A stretch of DNA of 64,000 nt from an uncultured Ruminococcus sp. (lineage in GTDB: Bacteria > Bacillota > Clostridia > Oscillospirales > Acutalibacteraceae). Positions 20,280-29,648 of the stretch are shown here, in pieces (position 1 is the first letter of the stretch; every line of letters starts with the position of its first letter). The notes beneath the pieces are model-generated. The model was given only the letters and a program-made list of their open reading frames with translations. It was not told the origin of the DNA and did not search any database. The DNA is taken from the NCBI GenBank assembly GCA_902799245.1, contig CADBZY010000009.1, positions 28,080-92,079 on the forward strand. The letters run 5' to 3'. The translations under genes were made by a program, and so were the position numbers.

Positions 20280-20406
20280 TTTTTGCAGTTTAACCGCTGA
20301 TTTCTGCACCTTACCGAAAGTCTGTTGATTTTTCTTTGAGGATTTGTTACAGTTAAATCATCCGGTAGATGATACAAAAAACATTTTCAAGGAGGTTCAT
20401 TTACCA

Positions 20407-21213
20407 ATGAAAAAAGGATTGAACGCAAGCCAGATTAAGCTGATCGCCATTATCGCCATGACAATTGACCATCTGACGTGGACGTTTTTTCCGGGACAGG
20501 ATACCACATGGTATGTTTACGCCCTGCATATCATCGGCAGACTGACTGCGCCGATTATGTGGTTCTTCATCGCTGAGGGCTGTCACTATACACACAATAT
20601 CAAAAAGTACGCCGGCAGGCTCTTTGGCTTTGCCATTATCTCGCACTTTGCGTACAATTTTGCCTTTGGCATTCCGTTTGTCCCTTTCTCGAACGGCAGC
20701 TTTTTCAATCAGACAAGCGTTATGTGGTCGCTGGCATGGGCGGTCGTCGCCATTGCCGTGGCTCGTGTTGAAAAGCTCCCGTGGCTGGTCAAGGTGCTTC
20801 TCATCGCACTGATCAGTGTCATCGCTTTCCCGTCCGACTGGTCGAGCATTGCGGTGATGTGTCCTCTGGCGCTGTACAGCGATCGCGGCAACAAAAAGAA
20901 ACAGGCGTTTGACATCGTGTTCTGGTCATTTATCTACGCCGCTGTCCACTTCTTCTTCCTTGACAAGGCTTACGGCGTCTTGCAGATGTTCACCTTCATT
21001 TCCATTCCGGTTCTTCTGCTTTACAACGGCGAACGCGGCGGCAGAAAGTCCGGCAGACTGCCGGAAGGCACAGGGGAAGCGCTTGCTCCGGCGACAAAGG
21101 TTTCTCCTCTGGTAAAATGGTCATTCTACATCTACTATCCCGCGCACCTTGTTGTGGTGGGAATCATCAGGGTGTTTCTTTACGGCTGGGATAAGCCCCC
21201 GATCTTCGGATGA
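20407..21213 (+). CDS. TraX family membrane protein
   Basis: ATG 20407 follows AAGGAGG; the frame is open from 20344 but without a ribosome site. The 268-residue polytopic protein begins LNASQIKLIAIIAMTIDHLT, the typical TraX start, and contains HIIGRLTAPIMWFFIAEG (about residues 42-60) and a closing YIYYPAHLVVVGIIRVF. TraX was named for F-pilin N-acetylation; chromosomal Firmicute homologues lie outside conjugation loci and may acylate surface polymers. No conjugation genes are present here. A terminator follows after 29 bases. Confidence 0.9.
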   Translation: MKKGLNASQIKLIAIIAMTIDHLTWTFFPGQDTTWYVYALHIIGRLTAPIMWFFIAEGCHYTHNIKKYAGRLFGFAIISHFAYNFAFGIPFVPFSNGSFFNQTSVMWSLAWAVVAIAVARVEKLPWLVKVLLIALISVIAFPSDWSSIAVMCPLALYSDRGNKKKQAFDIVFWSFIYAAVHFFFLDKAYGVLQMFTFISIPVLLLYNGERGGRKSGRLPEGTGEALAPATKVSPLVKWSFYIYYPAHLVVVGIIRVFLYGWDKPPIFG

Positions 21214-21242
21214 TCAATTCATTCTCCCATCGATTACATCTC

Positions 21243-21304
21243 AAACAGGCGGAAGGCTTCACATCCGGATTTGTTCAGGTGGGATGTCTTCCGCCTGTTT
21301 TCTG
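21243..21304 (+). terminator. Terminator after the TraX-like gene
   Basis: A 13-bp stem (AAACAGGCGGAAG at 21243-21255 with CTTCCGCCTGTTT at 21288-21300) runs into TTTTCTG. Confidence 0.85.
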
Positions 21305-21437
21305 TATGATAAATACAAATGGCAAAAACAACAGTCTTTATTGATGTTTATGGGGTGACTTGATATAATTTTATATATTGACTCTATCCATTGATGAATT
21401 GTGTCACTGAAATAACACAAATTGACGGAGGATGTTT

Positions 21438-21989
21438 ATGAACAGGACAAACCGGCGCATCGCCGAGGAATCAAAGCAGAAAATCGGAAACGCCCTTTTT
21501 ACACTGATGAAGGTGTACCATTTCAGGGAGATCACGGTAACGCAGCTGACGCAGGAGGCGGAGCTGTCGCGCAAGACCTTTTACCGTCTTTTCAATGATA
21601 AGGATGAAGTGCTGAATATTGTTTTTGACACCTTGTTCTGTGAGTTTTTTGCGCAGATTAAGACACGCAATATCCGGCATTACTGGGATCTTGTGCAGCT
21701 TTACTTTGATTTCTGGGAGAGCCGGAAGGAGATGCTTTTCCTGCTGGGCAAAAACGATCTGCTGGGTCGGATGTTTGAATACGTCTATCGCAGCGCGGAG
21801 AAGATATTTATCGCCGTGCGCACATCTGAAAAAGCGGAGGAGTTTGCGGAGCCGCTGCCCTATCTCCTGGCTTACAGCGTGGGCGGTATGCACAGTATGC
21901 TCATCAAATGGGTAGAGTCGGGAATAACAGTGCCTTCCTCCGTGCTGACGGCACAGTTAAAGGCGGGATTTACATCCCCGGAATTATGA
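21438..21989 (+). CDS. TetR family transcriptional regulator
   Basis: ATG 21438 follows GGAGGA at about 21427-21432; an in-frame ATG at 21432 overlaps that site. The 183-residue protein has an N-terminal HTH (about residues 10-60) with ITVTQLTQEAELSRKTFYRL, the TetR recognition helix pattern. A helical ligand/dimer domain with no clear ligand clue follows. It resembles the AcrR-like regulators that repress a neighbouring exporter or enzyme, but its target is not evident: the flanking genes are separated by terminators. Confidence 0.9.
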   Translation: MNRTNRRIAEESKQKIGNALFTLMKVYHFREITVTQLTQEAELSRKTFYRLFNDKDEVLNIVFDTLFCEFFAQIKTRNIRHYWDLVQLYFDFWESRKEMLFLLGKNDLLGRMFEYVYRSAEKIFIAVRTSEKAEEFAEPLPYLLAYSVGGMHSMLIKWVESGITVPSSVLTAQLKAGFTSPEL

Positions 21990-22038
21990 CCCGGAGCGGC
22001 GTCGCTGTCAATGGCTGGGGATGAAAACGGATCATTTA

Positions 22039-22092
22039 GCGGAAGGAAATGCTGCTGCGTGAGGTGTGTCAGCATGTCCTTCCGCTTTTTTT
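22039..22092 (+). terminator. Terminator after the TetR gene
   Basis: AGCGGAAGGA (22039-22048) pairs with TCCTTCCGCT (22077-22086), with an extra ATGCTG/CAGCAT helix inside, followed by TTTTTTTG. The rest of the 349-base gap to 22338 is AT-rich and holds only the promoter at 22247. Confidence 0.9.
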
Positions 22093-22246
22093 GTTCCGTA
22101 TAAATCTTGATTCAGTTTGTGATTTGAATGAAACAGTTATGACAATGCTGTAAATTAGAGGCGTTTTTAGCCGGTAACTTGATTACAAAATTGTAAATTG
22201 TGCAGAATTAACCATTGAAGTATTAATATTTTGTTAAATTAATATG

Positions 22247-22275
22247 TTGAACTTTTTACATGTTGGTGATAAGAT
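22247..22275 (+). promoter_or_regulatory. Promoter for the papain-like/Ig-module gene
   Basis: TTGAAC (22247-22252), 17 bases, TAAGAT (22270-22275), 63 bases before the TTG start. Confidence 0.55.
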
Positions 22276-22338
22276 AATTCATATATCATTTTCTTGATCA
22301 GAAACCGTTTTTATGGTACACACAGGGAGGGACATTTC

Positions 22339-24513
22339 TTGAAGAAGCGCATGGTATCCTTTTTTCTTCTTACCGCATTGCTGACGATTTTGCTTCAGAG
22401 CGGCGTGGTCGGAATCACTGTCCACGCGGAGTCACTGGGGCTGAGTCAGCAATCGGGAACAATCAGCACCGCCAAGGCGATTGACCTTGCCCAGATACAA
22501 AAGGTGAGCAAGTTAGCCGCAAGTCAGACAAGCAGCGAATTTGCGGGAAGACTCAACGATGCTCTGTTCAAAGCCACCTACAGACCTACGGACATCGGCG
22601 GAAGCGACTGGGTGAAGGATAATAAGGGCAGAGAAGGTATTACCTATGTTTTTGATCCCGGTTTGGGGACAACAATATCATTGGGAACACCGGCATGGGG
22701 ATGTTTTTCATATGCCGTATATTTTTCCCAATACGTAAGAGGCAGCAAGGGCACTGTGGTTGGCATCTGCAAGGATTCTATCCCTACCGTAGACCAAATT
22801 AAAAAGCTGTTCGCCGATTATGCCGATCCCGGCGAACATATCCGCTTTTTCTACAAGACGCCCGGCGGCTATGAGAGCGTACATTCGGTGGCTTTTCTTG
22901 CCAGCGACAGCGAGGGCTTCTATTTTTCGAGTGAAGATGGCGACGGCTTGAAGATAACCGTTCATTACTGCACGTACAGCCATTTTCTGACGGCTCTTCG
23001 GGTGCAAACCGGAGAATTCACGCTGAAAATTTACGACACCAACGGGGGCAAGGACGGTAAAAACGGTACGACAATTACCAAAACAGATACGTCCACGGGC
23101 AATAACAGTGTAAGCGCAACCTCCAAGCCGACGCCGAGATATACTCCCGATACTTCGGAATACAAGGAATCCTACAGCCGCTTGCTGATGTGGAGAAGCT
23201 CCAGCAGCCTTATGGTCGGAAATGACATCAGATATATCCAGGCCTGTCTGTATTATTTAGGATATAACATCGATATTGACGGATGGTACGGAAGCGGCAC
23301 GGCGGGCGTTGTCAGACAGTTCCAGACGCATTACGGCCTGACGGCTGACGGTGACGTCGGTCCCAGCACGTGGTATGTCATTGAAAAGGCTGTCGCGGAC
23401 AATCCGGCTCCCGGAGTGCTGAAAATCAGTACGCAACCCAAAGATGTGACCGCAACCGTCGGCAGCACAGTGAAATTCACCGTTTCCGCTGTCGGCTCCA
23501 AACTGAGCTATCAGTGGTACTATAAGAAATCATGGGAAACCGAATGGACGTTGTGGGGCGGACATACTACCGCTTCTACCACGGCAATAGCTAACGCCAC
23601 CTGGAACGGAATGCAGGTTTACTGCAAGGTGACAGACGGCTCGGGAAAGAGCGTCAAATCCAATACAGCCGTCATCAGCATCGCGCAGGAGCTTAAGATA
23701 ACCGAACAGCCAAAGAGCAGAACCATCAGTCTCGGCGATACAATGACAATCTCTGTGAAGGCACAGGGCTTCGGTCTCAGCTACCAGTGGTATTACAAAA
23801 AGAAGGGGCAGACCGTCTGGTCGGTATGGAACACAAGAACCCACGCGAGCGAAACCGTCACTCCCAATTCCACATGGAACGGAATTCAGCTTTACTGCAA
23901 GGTAAGGGATTCTCTCGGAAATTACGTAAATTCCACATCAGCGGGAATAACGGTTATCACGCAGCCGTTGAAGATTACGTCCCAGCCCAAAAGCAGGGAA
24001 ATCGAACTCGGCACTACGATTACACTCTCACTCAAGGCGGAAGGTGTCGGTCTGAGTTACCAGTGGTATTACAAAAAGAGAGGCACGACCTCGTGGGTCA
24101 AGTGGAATACAAGAACCCACGCGTCCGAGACCGTGACCCCGAACGCCACATGGGACGGCATACAGCTTTACTGCAAAGTCAGGGACGCGGCGGGAAAGAC
24201 GCTGAATTCCAATGTCGCCATTGTCACAGTGAATGACAATTCTCTCAAGATCCTCGCCCAGCCCAAGAGCACCGCCATAACACTCGGAGACGCCATTACC
24301 GTATCGGTCAAGGCACAGGGTACGGGTCTGAGCTATCAGTGGTACTACAAAAAGAGAGGTACAACCTCGTGGACGCTCTGGTCAGGGCGCACAAGAGCGA
24401 CCGAAACCGTTACGCCCAACGCCACATGGGACGGCATACAGCTTTATTGCAAGGTGAAGGATTCCTCCGGCAAGACCGTGAATTCTGATGTGGCCATTGT
24501 GGTTATCAATTGA
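22339..24513 (+). CDS. Secreted papain-like domain + peptidoglycan-binding + four Ig-like modules
   Basis: The preferred start is TTG 22339, seven bases after GGAGGG, which opens a normal signal peptide (about residues 1-32). A domain of about 190 residues follows; WGCFSYAVYF with Cys122, SVHSVAFL with His182 and the downstream EDGDG suggest an NlpC/P60- or CHAP-like cysteine hydrolase fold, but no standard family was recognised. After a Thr/Ser linker comes a PG_binding_1 domain (about 275-350): IRYIQACLYYLGY and GTAGVVRQFQTHYGL. Four Ig-like modules (about 360-724) close the protein, each with LSYQWYYKK. The last three are very similar in DNA as well as protein. The layout suggests a wall-bound hydrolase. 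It has its own promoter and terminator. Confidence 0.75.
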   Translation: MKKRMVSFFLLTALLTILLQSGVVGITVHAESLGLSQQSGTISTAKAIDLAQIQKVSKLAASQTSSEFAGRLNDALFKATYRPTDIGGSDWVKDNKGREGITYVFDPGLGTTISLGTPAWGCFSYAVYFSQYVRGSKGTVVGICKDSIPTVDQIKKLFADYADPGEHIRFFYKTPGGYESVHSVAFLASDSEGFYFSSEDGDGLKITVHYCTYSHFLTALRVQTGEFTLKIYDTNGGKDGKNGTTITKTDTSTGNNSVSATSKPTPRYTPDTSEYKESYSRLLMWRSSSSLMVGNDIRYIQACLYYLGYNIDIDGWYGSGTAGVVRQFQTHYGLTADGDVGPSTWYVIEKAVADNPAPGVLKISTQPKDVTATVGSTVKFTVSAVGSKLSYQWYYKKSWETEWTLWGGHTTASTTAIANATWNGMQVYCKVTDGSGKSVKSNTAVISIAQELKITEQPKSRTISLGDTMTISVKAQGFGLSYQWYYKKKGQTVWSVWNTRTHASETVTPNSTWNGIQLYCKVRDSLGNYVNSTSAGITVITQPLKITSQPKSREIELGTTITLSLKAEGVGLSYQWYYKKRGTTSWVKWNTRTHASETVTPNATWDGIQLYCKVRDAAGKTLNSNVAIVTVNDNSLKILAQPKSTAITLGDAITVSVKAQGTGLSYQWYYKKRGTTSWTLWSGRTRATETVTPNATWDGIQLYCKVKDSSGKTVNSDVAIVVIN

Positions 24514-24527
24514 ATATTCTGATGAAA

Positions 24528-24576
24528 AACGTCGACGCAATTCCTGCTATATTAGAGGAATGTGTCGGCGTTTTTT
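24528..24576 (+). terminator. Terminator after the papain-like/Ig gene
   Basis: An imperfect 17-bp stem with G-U pairs (AACGTCGACGCAATTCCT against AGGAATGTGTCGGCGTT) is followed by TTTTT. Confidence 0.75.
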
Positions 24577-24578
24577 GA

Positions 24579-24608
24579 TTGACACATGCGATGCAGCGGT
24601 GCTATAAT
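24579..24608 (+). promoter_or_regulatory. Promoter for the methionine gamma-lyase-like gene
   Basis: TTGACA (24579-24584), 18 bases, TATAAT (24603-24608). Confidence 0.75.
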
Positions 24609-24662
24609 ACATATTGACAATTGCAACACGGTTATCGGGACTATTCAATGAAGGAGAATACA

Positions 24663-25964
24663 ATGAAACAGAACAACGGCGCAAATGGAAGAAAATTTTT
24701 TGATATAGACGACAGGCTTCTGGCGCTTGCCGAACAGACCGAGCAGGACATAAAACCCGCTAAAGAACGCACAGAGAACATTGCATTTATCAATCAGCAG
24801 AAGGTGCTTGCCGCTTTCATCCATAACGGAGTAGGGGAGAGCTGCTTTACTTCTTCCACGGGCTACGGTTACGGCGACGTCGGCAGAGATAAGCTCGAGC
24901 GGGTATTTGCCGAAGCGATGGAATGTGAGGACGCTTTGCTCCGCCACAATTTCATGTGCGGCACCCACGCGCTGACAGTGGCGCTTTTTGGGGTGCTTCG
25001 TCCTGGCGACACCATGCTCTGCGTCACGGGAATGCCTTACGACACCATTCAGACAGTGATAGGCATCAGCAAGCAGCCGGCCAGCGGATCGCTGAAGGAC
25101 TTCGGCATCGGATTTAAGAAGGTGGATCTGCTCCCCGACGGAAGCGTTGATATCGAAGGCGCTGTCAATGCCCTGCGGAGCGACAGCTCGGTAAAGATGG
25201 TCTACATTCAGCGTTCGAGAGGCTATTCCCTGCGCCCGTCGCTCACAGTGGAGCGGATTGAGGAAATTGGCGGGGAGGTCAGAAAAGTCAGACCCGAGGT
25301 CATTATCATGGTGGACAACTGTTACGGCGAATTCGTGCAGCTGACAGAACCCTGTGTTCACGGCGCCGATCTGATGGCGGGTTCGCTCATCAAGAATCCC
25401 GGCGGAGGGATTGCTGCCACGGGCGGATATATAGCCGGACGTTCCGACCTTGTGGAGTTGTGTTCCTACCGCCTTTCCACGCCCGGCACAGGCAGGGAGG
25501 TCGGCTGCACGCTGGGACATTCGAGGGAGATGTACATGGGGCTGTTTTCGGCTCCGCATGTGGTGGGAGAGGCCATTAAAACGGCGCTGTTCTGCTCGGG
25601 GCTTTTTTCCAAACTCGGATATGATGTTACGCCTCAGCCGAATGAGCTTCGCGCCGACATTATTCAATCCGTCATGCTGCGGGAGCCGGAAGCGCTGATC
25701 GCCTTCTGTCAGGGAATACAGAGCGGTTCGCCCGTCGATTCGATGGCGCTGCCTGAGCCGTGGGACATGCCGGGATATGACAACAAGATTATCATGGCGT
25801 CCGGCTCCTTTACGCTCGGTTCGTCGATAGAGCTTTCCGCCGACGCGCCCCTGCGCGAGCCTTTCGCTGTCTGGATGCAAGGCGGGCTGAATTACGCCGC
25901 GGGAAAGACCGGCATTCTCATTGCCGCGCAGCGTATGCTTGACAAGGGGCTGATCAGACTTTAA
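24663..25964 (+). CDS. PLP-dependent methionine gamma-lyase family ('aluminium resistance') protein
   Basis: ATG 24663 follows AAGGAG at about 24652; in-frame ATG 24648 lacks a site. The 433-residue protein is a fold-type I PLP enzyme of the Met_gamma_lyase (PF06838) group. It shows the usual N-terminal STGYGYGDVGRDKLE (about 68-82), VDNCYGEFVQ with the PLP-ring Asp (about 217), and GSLIKNPGGGIAATGGY with the PLP Lys (about 242). The group is widespread in Firmicutes, often beside hfq or miaA, and its substrate is probably a sulfur amino acid; the aluminium label is historical. The next gene starts 12 bases later but encodes an exported SGNH protein, so co-transcription need not mean shared function. 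Confidence 0.9.
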   Translation: MKQNNGANGRKFFDIDDRLLALAEQTEQDIKPAKERTENIAFINQQKVLAAFIHNGVGESCFTSSTGYGYGDVGRDKLERVFAEAMECEDALLRHNFMCGTHALTVALFGVLRPGDTMLCVTGMPYDTIQTVIGISKQPASGSLKDFGIGFKKVDLLPDGSVDIEGAVNALRSDSSVKMVYIQRSRGYSLRPSLTVERIEEIGGEVRKVRPEVIIMVDNCYGEFVQLTEPCVHGADLMAGSLIKNPGGGIAATGGYIAGRSDLVELCSYRLSTPGTGREVGCTLGHSREMYMGLFSAPHVVGEAIKTALFCSGLFSKLGYDVTPQPNELRADIIQSVMLREPEALIAFCQGIQSGSPVDSMALPEPWDMPGYDNKIIMASGSFTLGSSIELSADAPLREPFAVWMQGGLNYAAGKTGILIAAQRMLDKGLIRL

Positions 25965-25976
25965 CGAAGGGAAGGA

Positions 25977-27539
25977 ATGAGCTTACCGGTGAAATCACGG
26001 AGAATTTCAGCAATACTGCTCGCAGTGGCAGTCTTGCTTATGATGTCGGTAGGGTGTTTCACATCCTGCCAGAGGGAAGACTGCGGCAGTCGTGTTCCTT
26101 CGGTTTACAAGTACGGAAGCAATCACGGATCATCTGACGAATCGGAGTCTGAAAATCCGTCGGCGTCAGGGGAGGATACATCGGACGAGGTGTCATCGCA
26201 GGAGGAAGTATCCTCTGAGGAAACGGAACCGTCTTCCACGACAGAGCCGCCAAAGATCACGACACAGCCAAAGAGCGCCGCGGTGTCCAAGAACAGTTCC
26301 GTCAAGATTTCGGTCAAGGCAAAGGGAAAAGGATTGAAATACCAGTGGTATTTCAAAACCGACGCCGAAACCGATTATTCCGCTCGGAAGGGGCTTACCC
26401 ACGCCTCCGAGACGGTAAAGCATGACGGCACATGGAACGAGCTGCGCTGTTACTGCCTTGTTACGGACAGCGCAGGCAATACGGCGGCATCCGACGCGGC
26501 GATCATCACCTTGGAGAAACCGATGAAGCTGCTGGCCGTGGGGGACAGCATTTGCAGAGGCGGACGCAATTCCCGCAAGGGCTTTGTCGGCGATCTGGGG
26601 CTTCCGTATGTCAATTTAGGTCAGAACGGCGCCACACTTTCCACCAAAGAGACGGCTGTCACCAATATTCCGGAACAGCTGGCGGGAGTAAGCGATTACA
26701 CACCGGATATTATCATTGCTGACGGCGGAGTGAACGATTACATCTACAATGCTCCGCTGGGAAAAGTGCCGACAGCGATGGCTGCCAGTGTCAATAAGCT
26801 GAGCGATGATGATCTCGCCACGGCGATGGGCGGTTTGCAAAAGCTGTTTGTTCTGATGAGAAGCAATTTCCCCCATGCAAAGCGATATTTTGTCATCACG
26901 CACAAAACCACCCAGAGAGTTCCCAAGGTAGAGAACGGTAAATATGTATATACGGACAACGATAGATATGTTGACTGGACAGTTACCAAAAACAAGGCGG
27001 GATATACACAGAAGGAGCTTCATGACGCTATTGTTTCCTGCTGTAAGGTGTATGGCGTCGAGGTCATAGACATTTACCAAAACAGCGCCCTCAATACCGC
27101 CGATCTGACGTATTGCAGCGACACGTCGTATTTTGACGATCCCACGGTCACAGACAGGGAATGTGTCGATATCGACGGGGTTCACCCTCTTGACAAAGGA
27201 TACAGCGAGTATTATCTTCCTTTGATACGCAAACAGATCAAGACGACCCCGCAGGCGGCTGCGTTTCCGCTTGAAATACTGATTCAGCCGACCAGCAAGG
27301 GCATTACGCTCGGAGATCCGCTGACGGTTTCGCTCAAGGCGAGCGGTACCAAGCTGAGCTATCAGTGGTTTTATCAAAAGGCGGGTCAGACCTCTTTCTC
27401 GGAGTGGAAGGGTCGTACACACGAGTCTGAAACCGTTACACCCAACGCGTCCTGGAACGGAATCCAGCTGTACTGTGTTGTCACTGACAGTCAAGGCGAA
27501 ACGGTAAAGTCCAATATCATTACGGTGACGGTGAAATGA
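25977..27539 (+). CDS. Secreted SGNH/GDSL hydrolase flanked by Ig-like modules
   Basis: ATG 25977 follows AAGGGAAGG. The 520-residue protein has a signal peptide, possibly lipoprotein type (SVGC or FTSC near residues 25-31), then an acidic Ser/Glu linker (about 45-85). Ig-like module 1 (about 88-178) carries LKYQWYFK. The SGNH domain (about 182-425) shows block I VGDSICRGG with Ser191, block III DGGVNDY with Asn253, and block V DIDGVHP with Asp400 and His403; the block II Gly is probably in NLGQNG. Ig-like module 2 (about 433-520) closes the protein. SGNH enzymes hydrolyse esters, here perhaps acetyl or acyl groups on surface polysaccharide. A convergent terminator follows. Confidence 0.88.
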   Translation: MSLPVKSRRISAILLAVAVLLMMSVGCFTSCQREDCGSRVPSVYKYGSNHGSSDESESENPSASGEDTSDEVSSQEEVSSEETEPSSTTEPPKITTQPKSAAVSKNSSVKISVKAKGKGLKYQWYFKTDAETDYSARKGLTHASETVKHDGTWNELRCYCLVTDSAGNTAASDAAIITLEKPMKLLAVGDSICRGGRNSRKGFVGDLGLPYVNLGQNGATLSTKETAVTNIPEQLAGVSDYTPDIIIADGGVNDYIYNAPLGKVPTAMAASVNKLSDDDLATAMGGLQKLFVLMRSNFPHAKRYFVITHKTTQRVPKVENGKYVYTDNDRYVDWTVTKNKAGYTQKELHDAIVSCCKVYGVEVIDIYQNSALNTADLTYCSDTSYFDDPTVTDRECVDIDGVHPLDKGYSEYYLPLIRKQIKTTPQAAAFPLEILIQPTSKGITLGDPLTVSLKASGTKLSYQWFYQKAGQTSFSEWKGRTHESETVTPNASWNGIQLYCVVTDSQGETVKSNIITVTVK

Positions 27540-27560
27540 GAAAATAACATAAAAAGCAAT

Positions 27561-27615
27561 AGCTCCCTGTCGGTGCAGGAACATTGATATGTTCTGACCT
27601 GAGGGAGCTTTTTTT
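27561..27615. terminator. Bidirectional terminator between convergent Ig-module genes
   Basis: AGCTCCCT (27561-27568) pairs with AGGGAGCT (27602-27609), with AAAAAG upstream and seven T residues downstream. The minus-strand gene's stop codon (27614) abuts it. Confidence 0.85.
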
Positions 27616-29629
27616 ATTCAAGTATAGTTACGACCGATGGTTTTGACTCCATTGTGTCGCCGTATGCGTCGGTTATGACGCACATGACCTTCATTCCATC
27701 CCATGTAGGGTTGGAGATGGCGGAGGTATATGCGGTGTTGTGTTTCTTCCACATGTGCCAGCGGCCCGTACCCTTCTTTTGGTAATACCATTGATAACGC
27801 AGCCCTTTTCCCTGCGCGATCACGGAGAAGTCTGTCAGTTCATAAGCCCTGACCGTTACGCTCCGGGGCTGTCTGAGAATATCAAGCGCGTCTGTGATCC
27901 AGACATCGGCTGTGTCGGATGAGATGGTTTTTCCGGTGCAGTCGGATACGTCGCAGCGCACCTTCATTCTGTGCCAGTCCCTCTCGGCGGGAAGCTCGGC
28001 TGACTGTCCGTTCTGCCCTTTCCAGCTGACCCAGACATCTTTGCCTTTGTCCATTCGCATCCATTGGTATTTCAGATCTCGCCCGGATGCTTTTACAGTG
28101 AATTTCACTTTCTCGCCTGACGGAGCGGATATATCCTTGGGGGAGGATGTCAGCGTCAGAAGGTTGTTGACCGTAATAACGGCGACCTTTGAGAACACGG
28201 CGGGGCAGCCGTCTGCGGTGATCATACATCTGAGCTTCATCCCGTGCCATGGGCTGTCAGCCATTCCGACAAATTCGCTGCTCGTCTGTCCTGCGAGCTT
28301 TTTCCATCCGAAACCGTCGCCTTTGTCGCCGTACCACTGGAAATGTGCTCCGTCCGCGTCTGTCGCCGTGCGTAGGATGACTTTTTCGCCCGGGCTTACC
28401 GTTGTATCCTTTGGCTGGAGCGTGATATTGATTTTGTCATTAACCGTGATGTCGGTGGGGAGCGACGTAGTTTTGTTTCCCGAGCGATCTGTCACCTCGC
28501 AGCGCAGTTTACCGCCCGAGAGCGCAGGAAAAGCAGTCAGCGAAATATCCGACCCTGTGTGCCCGGCGAGCGGAAACCACACGTTGGATTGACGCTGTCT
28601 GAAATACCATTGGTATTTTAATCCGTCGCCGGAAGCCCTGACGGAGAAAGTCATTTTTTCTCCGGTCTTTGCGGCAACAGGCTGCGGAGAAAGAGTGACA
28701 GCCGGCGAGCCGTAACGGCTTATCGCCGCTTTTTCCGTAATAACTGTGCTGCCGCCGGGACAGCTCAGTGCGCAATAGTACTGGGTCTGGTTTTCTGATT
28801 CTGATGTGGTAATGGAAAGATCCGATTCGTTGCGGTCTTTCATCCTGATTCCGTATTTTGTCTCTTTCGGAACGCTGAACCACTGATAGTGAAGCCCCTC
28901 TGTGCCTCCGTTTACCGAAAGCCTCGCGGTCCCTTCGGCTGACAGCACCGTGCTTTCAGGCTGTGAAAGCACGGTTGGCGAGTCGATAACGGTGATGGAG
29001 GCGGGATCAGAGGATACCGATCCTCCGGTGCTGTCGGTGACAATACAGAAAACCTGCATACCGTTCCAGGAATTATTGGAGACAGCTTCTGTTTCGGGAT
29101 ACGTATGACCTCTCCATTTTGTCCAGAAGAAGGAATTGCTTTTTTTGTAATACCACTGGTATTTCAATTGACTTTCTCCGCTCGCTTCGACGCGGAAATA
29201 GGCCGTTTCTCCGAGATTGACCGTAACGCTGCGGGGCTGCGAGCAGATGACAGGCGCATTCCCGAGAGAGATCAGCGCGGCGCGTGTGGCTATGGAACGG
29301 TTGTATTTATCTTTAATACAGCAGTATACCCTCATTCCGTTCCACGTCTCGTTGGCGATGGCGAAGGTCTTTGGCGTGTCGTGTCCTTTCCATATCTTCC
29401 AACCCGAAAAATCGTATTTCTTGTAGTACCACTGATATGTAAGCCCCTCACCCTGGGCGGACGCTTCAAAGGCAACATTCTCACCGGCTTGGGTCTGAAT
29501 ATCAGACGGCTGCGCGGTAATCACAGGAGCAGCATAATATTTCTCGTCAGTTCCGAAAAAACAGCCGCAGAGGATCAGCGCAAGGGCTGTTGCTGCGGCT
29601 GCCGCTTTCATGACTATTCGATTCTTCAT
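27614..29629 (-). CDS. Lipoprotein of seven tandem Ig-like modules
   Basis: Start is ambiguous: ATG 29629 gives a clean lipoprotein signal (KAAAAATALALILCGC), while ATG 29668 has a better ribosome site (CGGAGA) but adds 13 residues that overlap the upstream gene. From ATG 29629 the product has 671 residues. After the lipid-bearing Cys, seven modules of about 90 residues follow, most with YQWYYKK-type cores, a mid-module GHT/GHD and a C-terminal Cys..TD..G. Modules 3 and 5 are the most diverged. No catalytic domain is present, so it is probably a binding or scaffolding surface protein. It is the last gene of a minus-strand set with the DUF4163-like and metalloprotease lipoproteins. Confidence 0.8.
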   Translation of the reverse strand: MKNRIVMKAAAAATALALILCGCFFGTDEKYYAAPVITAQPSDIQTQAGENVAFEASAQGEGLTYQWYYKKYDFSGWKIWKGHDTPKTFAIANETWNGMRVYCCIKDKYNRSIATRAALISLGNAPVICSQPRSVTVNLGETAYFRVEASGESQLKYQWYYKKSNSFFWTKWRGHTYPETEAVSNNSWNGMQVFCIVTDSTGGSVSSDPASITVIDSPTVLSQPESTVLSAEGTARLSVNGGTEGLHYQWFSVPKETKYGIRMKDRNESDLSITTSESENQTQYYCALSCPGGSTVITEKAAISRYGSPAVTLSPQPVAAKTGEKMTFSVRASGDGLKYQWYFRQRQSNVWFPLAGHTGSDISLTAFPALSGGKLRCEVTDRSGNKTTSLPTDITVNDKINITLQPKDTTVSPGEKVILRTATDADGAHFQWYGDKGDGFGWKKLAGQTSSEFVGMADSPWHGMKLRCMITADGCPAVFSKVAVITVNNLLTLTSSPKDISAPSGEKVKFTVKASGRDLKYQWMRMDKGKDVWVSWKGQNGQSAELPAERDWHRMKVRCDVSDCTGKTISSDTADVWITDALDILRQPRSVTVRAYELTDFSVIAQGKGLRYQWYYQKKGTGRWHMWKKHNTAYTSAISNPTWDGMKVMCVITDAYGDTMESKPSVVTILE

Positions 29630-29648
29630 TATGTGATTTCTACGCCGC

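Noticed and set aside
19158..20309. Minus-strand frame across the GNAT gene (383 codons)
   Set aside because: No motif and no ribosome site; the plus-strand GNAT explains the region.
20401..21213. Conjugation element suggested by the TraX-like gene
   Set aside because: No relaxase, coupling protein or transfer genes are nearby; TraX-like acyltransferases are common on Firmicute chromosomes.
24645..25880. Minus-strand frame across the methionine gamma-lyase-like gene (411 codons)
   Set aside because: Shadow of a well-supported PLP enzyme; composition rich in Arg/His as expected from antisense GC-rich codons.
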